A stretch of 64,000 bases of DNA, taken from contig NZ_SWKM01000013.1 in assembly GCF_005871205.1 (NCBI RefSeq), positions 186,001 to 250,000 on the forward strand, written 5' to 3'. Made by a program: the position numbers and the translations under genes. The notes under the pieces are model-generated. The model saw only the letters and a program-made list of their open reading frames with translations. It did no database searches and had not been told where the DNA came from. This DNA is from Marinobacter alexandrii (GTDB lineage Bacteria; Pseudomonadota; Gammaproteobacteria; Pseudomonadales; Oleiphilaceae). How positions within the stretch are numbered: position 1 is the first letter of the stretch; every line of letters starts with the position of its first letter. This document shows, in pieces, positions 37,102 through 44,743 of the stretch.

Positions 37102-37824
37102 TTACGAAAAGATCGAAAGCACCTGTTGGAAGCTGGATTCCGGCGCCGCCTCAATCACGACAGTCTCGCCCGTGACCGGATGGGCAAACTCGATACGCGT
37201 GGCCGCCAGCATCAAACGTCCCTGCCCGAATCGTTCGGCAAAATAACGGTTATGACGACCGCGGCCGTGATTGGCGTCGCCAATGATGGGATGGTTAATG
37301 TGCTTCATGTGCCGACGCAGCTGATGCTTTCGGCCCGTTTCCGGATAAAGCTCAACCACTGCGTAGCGGCTACTCGGATACCGTTCGATGGCCACAGGAA
37401 TTTCGGTAGTCGCCAGGGTTTTGTAACGGCTGCGAGCATCCCGGACCGGCTGTTCAGTGCCTTTCTGCCGCCGATCTTCCGGCTCCTCTCTTAGCGGGTG
37501 ATCAATAAACCCTGAGTCCGCCGGCCAACCGCGCACCATGGCCTGGTAAGTTTTGCGCACTTCCCCGGCCATTATGGCCAGGCCGAGGGCACGCGCGGTA
37601 TCCGGATCTTTCGCGAACACCAGCACTCCCGACGTCGGCCGATCCAGCCGGTGAACCGGGTACACATGGCCGCCGCCGTTCAGCGCCCGCGCGTACTGCA
37701 GCGCAAACTCCGTTTCGTGCTTATCAATCGGGCTTCGGTGCACCAGCAGACCCGCCGGTTTGTGGACGGCCAATAAATACTCGTCAGAATATAAAATGGT
37801 CAAAGGATTGATCGATGAAACCAT
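37102..37824 (-). CDS. truC: tRNA pseudouridine(65) synthase TruC
   Basis: A 240-residue pseudouridine synthase of the RluA superfamily. The catalytic Asp is in HRLDRPTSGVLVFA, followed by KTYQAMVRG and TGRKHQLRRHMKHINHPIIGD. The lack of an S4 domain, the length and the compact N-terminus (LTILYSDEYLLAVHKPAGLLVHRS) point to TruC, which modifies U65 of certain tRNAs, rather than to an RluA-type rRNA enzyme. It is divergent from the chemoreceptor gene. Confidence 0.88.
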   Translation of the reverse strand: MVSSINPLTILYSDEYLLAVHKPAGLLVHRSPIDKHETEFALQYARALNGGGHVYPVHRLDRPTSGVLVFAKDPDTARALGLAIMAGEVRKTYQAMVRGWPADSGFIDHPLREEPEDRRQKGTEQPVRDARSRYKTLATTEIPVAIERYPSSRYAVVELYPETGRKHQLRRHMKHINHPIIGDANHGRGRHNRYFAERFGQGRLMLAATRIEFAHPVTGETVVIEAAPESSFQQVLSIFS

Positions 37825-37897
37825 CAGAAAAAACCATTCAGTAGAAACCGTTAAGTCGTTTTGCCCTATAAATGCGACGAAAATTACACAACGCAGT

Positions 37898-37924
37898 TAA
37901 AGAAACGGTAATAATCGCCGATTA
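37898..37924 (+). promoter_or_regulatory. sigma-28 (FliA) promoter of the chemoreceptor gene
   Basis: TAAAGAAA (37898-37905), an 11-bp spacer and GCCGATTA (37917-37924) match the flagellar sigma-28 consensus TAAAGTTT-N11-GCCGATAA at 13 of 16 positions. The site lies about 75 bases before the chemoreceptor start codon. It ties this gene to the flagellar late-gene regulon. Confidence 0.85.
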
Positions 37925-37997
37925 TAGTCCTAAGAGCTGGTGTATAGGGACATTCGCTGGCATCAGCGTTTTACGTCCCTCATGCATAGGCCACATA

Positions 37998-39623
37998 ATG
38001 AATTGGTACTCCCGCAGCATTCTTAACCGCATCCTCACCATCGTATTTGTCGCCAACCTGGTTATTGCGATCGTGGCCGGTTTCTATTTCAAGGCGTCGC
38101 TCGAAACGGGCGACAATTACAGCGGCCTGGTCGGCAGCGAAATGGTTCATGCGCTTGAAGCACAAGACATCCTGGCCACTTTCAAGACCCAGGTCCAGGA
38201 GTGGAAAAACGTTCTGATCCGAGGCGACGACGATGGCCAACGGGAAAAATACTGGGGCAGATTCCAGAAGCGGGAAGCGGAGATCCAGTCTCAGTTGGAC
38301 GACCTGATTCCGCAGCTCAAGGACCCGGAAGCCAAGAAGCTGATGTCCCAGTTCCAAAAGTCGCACCAGCGTATGGGCAGCGCCTACCGCAAAGGATTCG
38401 AGGCTTTTGTGGAGTCTGGTTATGAACACTCCGCCGGCGACGCCGCGGTAGCCGGTATCGACCGCGAGCCGGCCAAACTGGTTGAAGAGGCATCGAACCA
38501 GATTCGTGTCGTCAGCCTGTCTTACGCCGGTGATTTGAAAGAATCGGTGCAATCCAGCACCTGGCAGATCGGTAGCCTGCTGTTCGCCGCGATCCTTCTT
38601 GGCACCCTTGCCTGCGTCATTGTTCTGATCCGCTCCGTAGTGCGACCGACCCAGCAACTCATTGGCCAGCTCGACAAACTGGGTAAGGGTGACCTATCCG
38701 ACCGCACTACCCTCACCAGACAGGACGAGCTCGGTCGTCTCGCCGACACTTCCCGGTTGCTGCATGCATTCTTGTCGGAAACCGGCAACCTGATGCAGAA
38801 CAACGCCACGCAGTTGGAACATACCGGTACTCTGATCCGGAATAATGCCAATCGGGTATCGTCTCATTCTGACCAGGCGCACCAAAGAATTGATCAGATC
38901 GCCACCGCCATGAACGAAATGTCGGCAACAGCACAGGACGTAGCCCACCATGCCGCTTCCGTGGCCTCCCAAGTGGATGAGACCTCTGGCCAAACCCAAC
39001 AGGCCGATCAGCAGATCAATCAGGCTGTCGAGAGCATGAAGCGGCTGACTGACCAAATCCACAGCTCCGCGGAAACGGTCAACCAGCTCGCCAGCGACGG
39101 TCGTCGAGTCGGCGATGTCATGCAGGTCATTCGCGAAATTGCGGACCAGACCAACCTGCTGGCCCTGAATGCTGCCATTGAAGCAGCTCGGGCGGGTGAG
39201 GCCGGTCGTGGCTTTGCGGTAGTGGCGGATGAAGTCCGCAACCTGGCGGCAAAAACCCAGGAAGCCACCGTCGAGATTGATCAGATTATTGAGACCATTG
39301 GTTCCGCTTCGCGGGATGCCACCGAGTACATGCAGGCCTCAGGCGTGGTTGCCGAGGAAAGCAGCGAGTCAGTAGAAGCGGTTCGTCACACCCTGAGTGA
39401 AATCAGCCAGCGTATGGCCAGCGTCAACGACGCTACCACCCAGGTGGCTACTGCGGCCGAGCAGCAGACCAGTGTCAGCGAAGACATCAACCGCAATGTG
39501 ACAGAGGTGGCCGAGATCTCGGCAAGCATGAATGAGGCCGCAGAGGAAAATCTCCGCACTGTTCCAGAATTGGACGACATGGCGCGACAAGCTCGGGAAT
39601 TGGCGGGTCGGATTCGCAGCTAA
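37998..39623 (+). CDS. methyl-accepting chemotaxis protein
   Basis: A 541-residue chemoreceptor. There is an N-terminal membrane helix ([21 protein letters not shown]), a four-helix-bundle periplasmic sensor (about 35-185), a second membrane helix ([21 protein letters not shown]) and a HAMP domain. The long signalling hairpin has the conserved tip [22 protein letters not shown]. No C-terminal CheR/CheB tether pentapeptide is seen. The ATG at 37998 lies just before the first helix; the frame is open 42 codons upstream, but that stretch contains the sigma-28 promoter. The ligand is unknown. Confidence 0.94.
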   Translation: MNWYSRSILNRILTIVFVANLVIAIVAGFYFKASLETGDNYSGLVGSEMVHALEAQDILATFKTQVQEWKNVLIRGDDDGQREKYWGRFQKREAEIQSQLDDLIPQLKDPEAKKLMSQFQKSHQRMGSAYRKGFEAFVESGYEHSAGDAAVAGIDREPAKLVEEASNQIRVVSLSYAGDLKESVQSSTWQIGSLLFAAILLGTLACVIVLIRSVVRPTQQLIGQLDKLGKGDLSDRTTLTRQDELGRLADTSRLLHAFLSETGNLMQNNATQLEHTGTLIRNNANRVSSHSDQAHQRIDQIATAMNEMSATAQDVAHHAASVASQVDETSGQTQQADQQINQAVESMKRLTDQIHSSAETVNQLASDGRRVGDVMQVIREIADQTNLLALNAAIEAARAGEAGRGFAVVADEVRNLAAKTQEATVEIDQIIETIGSASRDATEYMQASGVVAEESSESVEAVRHTLSEISQRMASVNDATTQVATAAEQQTSVSEDINRNVTEVAEISASMNEAAEENLRTVPELDDMARQARELAGRIRS

Positions 39624-39635
39624 ACCGTTCATCGA

Positions 39636-39670
39636 AGTGCGGGCCAGACGGCAAGCTGTTGGCCCGCACT
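39636..39670 (+). terminator. strong hairpin after the chemoreceptor gene
   Basis: AGTGCGGGCC (39636-39645) and GGCCCGCACT (39661-39670) form a perfect ten-pair stem around a 15-base loop that may pair further. It is followed by A rather than T residues, so it may block read-through or protect the message rather than act as a classic terminator. Confidence 0.5.
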
Positions 39671-39690
39671 AAAAAAATCACAAGAAACGG

Positions 39691-39720
39691 TTGCAACCAA
39701 TTAAAAACGTGAGGTAGATT
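39691..39720 (+). promoter_or_regulatory. candidate promoter of the ilv leader transcript
   Basis: TTGCAA (39691-39696) and TAGATT (39715-39720) are 18 bp apart and lie about 45 bases ahead of the leader-peptide start codon. The -35 is embedded in the palindrome GGTTGCAACC. Confidence 0.45.
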
Positions 39721-39764
39721 CTAACCGAACGTAATTAACGAATTCAGAGCAGATTGTTCATCTT

Positions 39765-39857
39765 ATGAATCTCAGCGCAGTGGTTGTCCTAGTGAAGCTT
39801 ATCCTGGTGGTCGTGGTACCGTCCGGGGGCTTTTGCGTGGACAAGCGGGTGAGATAG
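39765..39857 (+). CDS. ilv operon leader peptide
   Basis: A 30-codon open frame from ATG 39765 to TAG 39857. Fifteen of the 30 residues are branched-chain amino acids: ten Val, four Leu and one Ile, packed into AVVVLVKLILVVVVP. This matches the design of the E. coli ilvGMEDA and ilvB leaders, in which ribosome stalling at these codons reports low charging of the matching tRNAs. Val dominance suggests that valyl-tRNA is the main signal. The end of the frame overlaps the antiterminator arm, as attenuation requires. Confidence 0.9.
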   Translation: MNLSAVVVLVKLILVVVVPSGGFCVDKRVR

Positions 39858-39916
39858 CAACAACCTGACAAGACACCAAGAGCCCCCGGCACCGAAAGGT
39901 CCGGGGGCTTTTTTTT
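39821..39916 (+). promoter_or_regulatory. ilv transcription attenuator (antiterminator and terminator)
   Basis: The segment CCGGGGGCT occurs twice, inside the leader peptide (39823-39831) and as the right arm of the terminator (39901-39909). The single AGCCCCCGG between them (39881-39889) can pair with either copy. Pairing with the first gives an antiterminator of about 12 pairs, counting CTTTT with AAGAG. Pairing with the second gives a terminator with a GAAA tetraloop and eight T residues (39909-39916). This is a complete choice-type attenuator directly ahead of acetolactate synthase. Confidence 0.88.
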
Positions 39917-39943
39917 GCCGCCACAAAAAGGAAAACATCGATC

Positions 39944-41659
39944 ATGAACGGCGCACAGCACATTCTCGACGCGTTCCATCGCCACGGCATCTCCACCGTT
40001 TTCGGCTACCCGGGTGGCTGCATCATGCCGCTCTACGATGCTCTAGTGGATGATGTCGGAACCGAACACGTGCTGTGTCGCCACGAACAGGGTTGTGCCC
40101 TGGCCGCCGACGGCTATGCCCGCGCCAGTGGCCAACTGGGCGTGTGCATCGCCACTTCCGGACCGGGTGCAACCAACCTGATCACCGGTGTCGCCAACGC
40201 TCACCGGGATTCCATCCCGATGCTGGTGATCACCGGACAAGTGCCTTCCGGCCTGATCGGCACCGACGCCTTTCAGGAAACCGACGTTCTGGGCATGACC
40301 CTGGGCATCGTCAAACACAGTTACCTGGTGGACAGCGCTGATGAGCTGGCCGCCATCATGGACGAAGCTATTGAGCTCGCCCAAAGCGGACGCCCCGGGC
40401 CAGTATGGGTTGATATACCCAAGGACGTGTTGCTGGCATCGGCCCCGGCGCGCTCTTGTGAGCCCGAAGCCGCAAGTGCTGCCAAAACCGCCAGCGCCAC
40501 CACCGATATTTCCGAAGCCATGACCATGCTGCGCTCGGCCCGAAAGCCCCTGCTCTACAGCGGTGGCGGTGTGAGCCTGGCCCACGCTGAAGACAGCTTC
40601 CGCGAATTTACCCAAACCGCTGCCCTGCCCAGCGTTGTCACCCTGAAAGGTATCGGCAACAGCGGAAAGCACAGTGCCCATCACCTGGGCATGCTGGGCA
40701 TGCACGGCTCCCGCGCCGCTAATCGCGCCGTCGACGAATGCGACCTGCTGCTGGTCATCGGCGCCCGCCTGGATGACCGGGCCACCGGTAAACTGGACAC
40801 TTTCGCCCCCAACGCCCGGACCATCCACATTGACGCCGACGCCGCCGAGATCAACAAACTGCGGTCGGTGGATCTGGCGTTGCGGGGTGATTTGAACGGT
40901 ATCCTCCAGGCAATGACCACCGAGTTTAAATCGGCTCCACTGGCGATCAGCGACTGGCAGACCCAATGCCGCACCTGGAACACCACCGGTGGCTTCAGCG
41001 CCGCGGACAACGAAGAGCCTCTGGCACCCATCACCGGCCCCGCCTTTGTGCGGCAATTGTCCCGTATTGCACCGGATGACACTGTCATCGCCTGCGATGT
41101 TGGCCAACACCAGATGTGGGTGGCCCAGCATTACCAGTTCGACCACCCTCGCCACCACCTCTCCAGTGGCGGCCTGGGCACCATGGGCTTTGGCTTGCCC
41201 GCCGCCATTGGCGCCCAGTTTGCTGATCGCCGCAGCACCGTTATCAATGTCGCGGGCGATGGCTCGTTCATGATGAACGCCCAGGAGCTGGCCACTATTC
41301 GCCGCTATAACCTGCCGCTGAAGATGATCATCCTGGACAACCAGTGCCTGGGCATGGTCCGCCAGCAGCAGGAGTTGTTCTACAGCAACCGCGAAAGCCA
41401 GATTAACCTGGACGACAACCCAGACTTCGTCGCCATGGCCCGCGCCTTCGACATCCCTGCCCTGCACATCGAACGCACCGATCAGATCCGCCGCGGTATC
41501 GAAACCATCCTCGCCTACGATGGCCCCATGCTGCTGCACGTTGCCATTGCCCGTGAAGAAAACGTCTGGCCCATCGTCAAACCCGGCGCCAGCAACCGCG
41601 AAATGATCGACGAAACCAAAAAGCGCACCACCACCGCCCAACGGGAGCACGTTGCATGA
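39944..41659 (+). CDS. ilvG: acetolactate synthase large subunit (IlvG type)
   Basis: A 571-residue thiamine-diphosphate enzyme for the first shared step of valine, leucine and isoleucine synthesis. It has the catalytic Glu in CRHEQGCALAADGYARASG, an FAD-binding middle domain, and the ThDP motif GDGSFMMNAQELATIRRYNLPLKMIILDN. FGYPGGCIMPLYDAL at the N-terminus is typical. Length and partner match the IlvG/IlvM isozyme of enterobacteria rather than IlvI/IlvH, whose small subunit is about twice as long. Its stop overlaps the small-subunit start by four bases, and a Val/Leu/Ile-rich attenuator controls it. Confidence 0.94.
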   Translation: MNGAQHILDAFHRHGISTVFGYPGGCIMPLYDALVDDVGTEHVLCRHEQGCALAADGYARASGQLGVCIATSGPGATNLITGVANAHRDSIPMLVITGQVPSGLIGTDAFQETDVLGMTLGIVKHSYLVDSADELAAIMDEAIELAQSGRPGPVWVDIPKDVLLASAPARSCEPEAASAAKTASATTDISEAMTMLRSARKPLLYSGGGVSLAHAEDSFREFTQTAALPSVVTLKGIGNSGKHSAHHLGMLGMHGSRAANRAVDECDLLLVIGARLDDRATGKLDTFAPNARTIHIDADAAEINKLRSVDLALRGDLNGILQAMTTEFKSAPLAISDWQTQCRTWNTTGGFSAADNEEPLAPITGPAFVRQLSRIAPDDTVIACDVGQHQMWVAQHYQFDHPRHHLSSGGLGTMGFGLPAAIGAQFADRRSTVINVAGDGSFMMNAQELATIRRYNLPLKMIILDNQCLGMVRQQQELFYSNRESQINLDDNPDFVAMARAFDIPALHIERTDQIRRGIETILAYDGPMLLHVAIAREENVWPIVKPGASNREMIDETKKRTTTAQREHVA

Positions 41660-41946
41660 ACCCTTCCACCCAGCCCGCAAACCAGCCTTCAACCCCGAGC
41701 TACACCCTGACCTGTCGCATGTCTCAGGAAGCCGCGGCCCTGGAGCGCCTTTGCCAGGTGGTCCGGATTCGCGGTTTCAAGATTGCCCGTATGGCCGTCG
41801 AAAGTGCCGGTGAGCATTTGGACATTGCCCTCACGCTGGAAGGTACCCGGCCCATTGCGATGCTTCAGGCGCAGTTGCTGAAGTTGCATACGGTGGCTGA
41901 GGTTGTCCTTGATCAGGGGGCTTTGGCGCGTTCGCTTCGAGCCTGA
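41656..41946 (+). CDS. ilvM: acetolactate synthase small subunit, IlvM-like (ACT domain)
   Basis: A 96-residue protein with a single ACT domain (about 16-85; YTLTCRMSQEAAALERLCQVVRIRGFKI is the first strand-helix-strand). It is the regulatory partner of the large subunit and starts by ATGA overlap with it. E. coli IlvM is 87 residues and makes a valine-insensitive enzyme; whether this one is feedback sensitive cannot be told. No ilvE, ilvD or ilvA follows, unlike in E. coli. Confidence 0.88.
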   Translation: MNPSTQPANQPSTPSYTLTCRMSQEAAALERLCQVVRIRGFKIARMAVESAGEHLDIALTLEGTRPIAMLQAQLLKLHTVAEVVLDQGALARSLRA

Positions 41947-41965
41947 TTTGGGAGTTGGGTTCTTT

Positions 41966-42281
41966 GTAGCCTGTTGGTTTTGGGGGCGGGTACGCGGGCG
42001 GGCAACAACCGATAGGCCGACGAGAGAAAAGAAAAAAGGGATGAGAAAAGGAAAAGCTTGGTTTGAAGGGGCGGCTTGAAACTTTAACGAAGTAGACGCC
42101 AATCCCTGGCACCAACAATCGAAAAGCCTTTCCTCCGTGAACCCGTGTGGTCAGCTCGGCGCGGGGTGGTAGGTGGATTTTCTGCCGGAAAAAGATGTTT
42201 GAGCGCAGCGAGTTATTTTCCCAAAGAAAACTCCACCTGCCACCCCGCAAGCCCGCCCCCAAACCAACCAGTCTACGAGAC
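41966..42281. repeat. palindromic non-coding block between ilvM and cynS
   Basis: No gene is seen here. The ends are imperfect inverted repeats: GTAG...TTGGTTTTGGGGGCGGG (41966-41990) mirrors CCCGCCCCCAAACCAACC...CTAC (42252-42276), with a nine-base perfect core. Inside are a weaker pair (around 42050-42061 and 42124-42133) and a strong hairpin at 42161-42248. The interior is purine-rich at 42020-42060. The nested symmetry suggests a mobile or dispersed repeat, but no second copy is present in this window. Confidence 0.6.
42161..42248. repeat. 88-bp hairpin element
   Basis: GCGGGGTGGTAGGTGGA (42161-42177) and TCCACCTGCCACCCCGC (42232-42248) match at 16 of 17 positions. TTTTCT with AGAAAA and GGAAAA with TTTTCC continue the stem inward past small bulges. 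The apex holds GATGTTTGAGCGCAGCGAGT. A hairpin this long with an unpaired conserved-looking apex suggests a REP-like element. Confidence 0.65.
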
Positions 42282-42286
42282 CAAAA

Positions 42287-42730
42287 CTACCAGGCTTTGT
42301 AAGGCAAAAACTTCCCATTCATAGTCACAACCACCCGATCCCCCTTCGGATTCTCTTCTTTCTCCACATCCATGGTGAAATCAATCGCACTCATGATGCC
42401 ATCGCCGAACTTCTCGTGAATCAGTTCTTTCAGGGTATCGCCATACACACCGACAATTTCGTACAGGCGATAGATAAGCGGGTCCTGAGGGATGGCATCG
42501 TCCCAGGATTTCTTGGGGCACACCTGCAGGGTCGCGGCGACTTCCTTATCAAGGCCCAGGGTTTCGCATAAGGCAAAGGCTTTGTCTCCCGCCAGGCTGT
42601 TCATGCCCAGGCAGGCCGAGGTGGTAAACACGGGGGACAGGCCAATGGCCGAAGCCAGTTTTTCCCAGGACACGCCTTGGGTTGCTTTGGCTTCCAAGAT
42701 TTTTGCCGTCATCAGTTCTTTGTTCATCAT
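42287..42730 (-). CDS. cynS: cyanate hydratase (cyanase)
   Basis: A 147-residue cyanase that converts cyanate and bicarbonate to ammonia and carbon dioxide, as a decamer in the cytosol. The catalytic residues R88, E91 and S114 are all present (YRLYEIVGVYGDTLKELIHEKFGDGIMSAIDF), each eight less than in E. coli CynS. An N-terminal helical domain precedes them, and the protein ends GKFLPYKAW. AGAGGA sits eight bases before ATG 42730; two Met codons follow each other there. No cyanate transporter or carbonic anhydrase gene adjoins it. A sigma-54 promoter upstream suggests nitrogen control. Confidence 0.95.
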   Translation of the reverse strand: MMNKELMTAKILEAKATQGVSWEKLASAIGLSPVFTTSACLGMNSLAGDKAFALCETLGLDKEVAATLQVCPKKSWDDAIPQDPLIYRLYEIVGVYGDTLKELIHEKFGDGIMSAIDFTMDVEKEENPKGDRVVVTMNGKFLPYKAW

Positions 42731-43101
42731 GGACATTTCCTCTGCGTTTGCACTGATTGAGTGCGATACCAGCCCTCTAAGGCGCCTGATCGCGGTTTGG
42801 ACATATTCCACCCTTAACTTCAGCAGGGTTCGTGCCACAAACAGTCGATCCCTTTATTCGGAATCGATTGGGCTCAATCGCGAGCAAACTGTCACATGCA
42901 CAGAGACTCTTCTTGGTGCCACGAACGGAATTTCGAACCATTAGCGTGCATGCAAAATCGATGAATAACTCAAAACATTGCATTCACTTACTCCCACGAC
43001 ATCGCAACATTATGTTTTTCATGGACTTTTAAATAAGCTTTCAAAGCTGGCCCGGCAATTGCGATTTCCCAGGCATCTTCGATCCGAATGGAGCATGCAC
43101 C
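42731..43101. other. divergent intergenic region between cynS and the ABC operon
   Basis: About 370 bp without a gene. It holds the cynS leader and sigma-54 promoter, the palindrome TGCATGCA (42947-42954) and the odd-centred palindrome AACATTATGTT (43006-43016), either of which could be an operator for the GntR regulator of the ABC cluster. I see no convincing sigma-70 promoter for the ABC operon. Confidence 0.45.
42823..42837 (-). promoter_or_regulatory. sigma-54 promoter of cynS
   Basis: On the minus strand TGGCACGAACCCTGC has GG and GC exactly 12 bases apart, matching the -24/-12 consensus TGGCACG-N4-TTGC at all but one position. It lies about 95 bases ahead of the cynS start. Control by RpoN and an enhancer-binding protein such as NtrC would fit use of cyanate as a nitrogen source. 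I found no perfect NtrC site upstream. Confidence 0.65.
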
Positions 43102-44721
43102 ATGAACCGTCGCAATTTCCTTAAGGGCGCCACAACTCTCTCTGTTGGCGCCAGCCTTTTACCCCTCGCCCAACTGCTTCCCCGAGCTGCACAGGCGGCA
43201 TCCAATGAAACCGCCGTGGTGGTTTTTGGCGGCACCATCAACAGCCTGGACATTCACCGCTCGGGCACCAACCGCGCCAGTTACCAGGTTGCAATCAACT
43301 GTTACGACCGTCTGGTCAGCTTCGGTACCAAGCAGACTGCGGATGGTTCATTCAGTTACGACTTCAGCAACGTTCAACCCGAACTGGCCGAGTCCTGGGA
43401 AATCAGCGACGACGGCACCGTGATGACTTTCAAGATCCGCAAGGACGCTACGTTCTGGGATGGCAAGCCGGTGACCGCCCACGATGTGAAATGGTCACTG
43501 GACCGGGCGGTCTCTCTCGGTGGCTTCCCCACGGTCCAGATGAAAGCCGGCCGGCTTGAGTCTCCGGATCAGTTCAAGGCTATTGATGATCAGACCTTCC
43601 AAATCACGTTGCCGTTTCCTTCAAAACTGGCGCTGCCCGATCTCGCCACACCGATCCCGATCATCATCAACTCGGAGGTCGCCAAAGCCAACGCCACGCC
43701 AGATGACCCATGGGCAACCGAATACCTGCATCGCAACCCCGCCGGCTCCGGCGCTTTCAAGGTAATGCGGTGGAACGCTGGCGAGCAGCTGGTTTACGAA
43801 CGCAATGACAACTGGGCCTGTGGTCCGCTCCCTGGCTACCAGCGTGTCATGCTGCGAGAGGTGCCGGCGCAGTCGACCCGAAGGGCATTGATCGAGCGTG
43901 GCAGTGTCTCGGCATCCCAAAACATTCCCAACAAAGACGCCAAGGAGCTCGCTGAGAAGCAGGGGGTAAAGGTTGTCAGCACGCCGATCGAGAACTGCAT
44001 ATATTCGCTTTGTACCAACCTCGACTTTGAGCCATTCAAGGACAAGCGGGTTCGCCAGGCCGTGGCCTGGTCCATTCCCTATGAAAAGATCTTCGAACAG
44101 GCCGCCTATGGCCAGGGTGTTCCCATGTGGGGTGGCGCAGATCAGGTCACCAGCATTGCCTGGCCGCAGAAATCGCCTTACGAACAAAATCTGGAGAAGG
44201 CGCGGGCCCTTATGGCGCAAACGGCCTACAAGGACGGCTTCGAAGTACCCCTGTCATTCAACCTGTCGGTGGCCGACTGGGCCGAGCCTACAGCCCTGCT
44301 GATCCAGCAAGGTCTGGCGGAGATTGGCATCAAGGCCAGCATTGAGAAAATTCCGGGCGCCAACTGGCGCACCATTGCCCTGGTGGAAAAGAAGCTGCCC
44401 CTGCACCTCGAGAACTTCGGTGGCTGGCTGAACACACCGGACTATTACTTCTTCTGGGCCTACATCAAGGGCAACCTGTTCAACTCCTACAATTACGACA
44501 ACCCCGAGATGGCCAAGCTGATCGACGATACGCTCGACATGGCCATATCCCACCCGGATTACGCCCCGAATGTCACGCGGATGATCGAAATCGCCTTCGA
44601 TGACATCCCCCGCATTCCGCTGTGGCAGCCAACCCTGAACGTGGCATTCAAGGAGGGTGTGGAGGGCTACGAATACTGGTTCCACCGTCAGATGGATATC
44701 CGTCCGCTGAAGCCTGCCTGA
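43102..44721 (+). CDS. ABC transporter substrate-binding protein, family 5 (peptide/opine/glutathione type)
   Basis: A 539-residue periplasmic binding protein of the SBP_bac_5 family. The N-terminus has a twin-arginine signal (NRRNFLKG, then a hydrophobic stretch ending RAAQA), so it is probably folded before export. The mature part carries LAESWEISDDGTVMTFKIRKDATFWDGKPVTAHDVKWSLDR, the family signature. Relatives bind di- and oligopeptides, glutathione, nickel chelates or opines. GGAG precedes the ATG. It opens a seven-gene run whose later genes point to a gamma-glutamyl compound. Confidence 0.9.
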   Translation: MNRRNFLKGATTLSVGASLLPLAQLLPRAAQAASNETAVVVFGGTINSLDIHRSGTNRASYQVAINCYDRLVSFGTKQTADGSFSYDFSNVQPELAESWEISDDGTVMTFKIRKDATFWDGKPVTAHDVKWSLDRAVSLGGFPTVQMKAGRLESPDQFKAIDDQTFQITLPFPSKLALPDLATPIPIIINSEVAKANATPDDPWATEYLHRNPAGSGAFKVMRWNAGEQLVYERNDNWACGPLPGYQRVMLREVPAQSTRRALIERGSVSASQNIPNKDAKELAEKQGVKVVSTPIENCIYSLCTNLDFEPFKDKRVRQAVAWSIPYEKIFEQAAYGQGVPMWGGADQVTSIAWPQKSPYEQNLEKARALMAQTAYKDGFEVPLSFNLSVADWAEPTALLIQQGLAEIGIKASIEKIPGANWRTIALVEKKLPLHLENFGGWLNTPDYYFFWAYIKGNLFNSYNYDNPEMAKLIDDTLDMAISHPDYAPNVTRMIEIAFDDIPRIPLWQPTLNVAFKEGVEGYEYWFHRQMDIRPLKPA

Positions 44722-44743
44722 TCCACTAAACAAGGAGTTCACC

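Noticed and set aside
40043..41692. A 549-codon minus-strand open frame
   Set aside because: It is antisense to ilvG and part of ilvM, rich in His, Gln and Gly as expected from reversed GC-rich codons, and shows no family motif.
42893..42921. A TGCAC...GTGC pair upstream of the cynS promoter as an NtrC site
   Set aside because: The half-sites are too far apart (about 14 bases between them) to match the 17-bp NtrC consensus.
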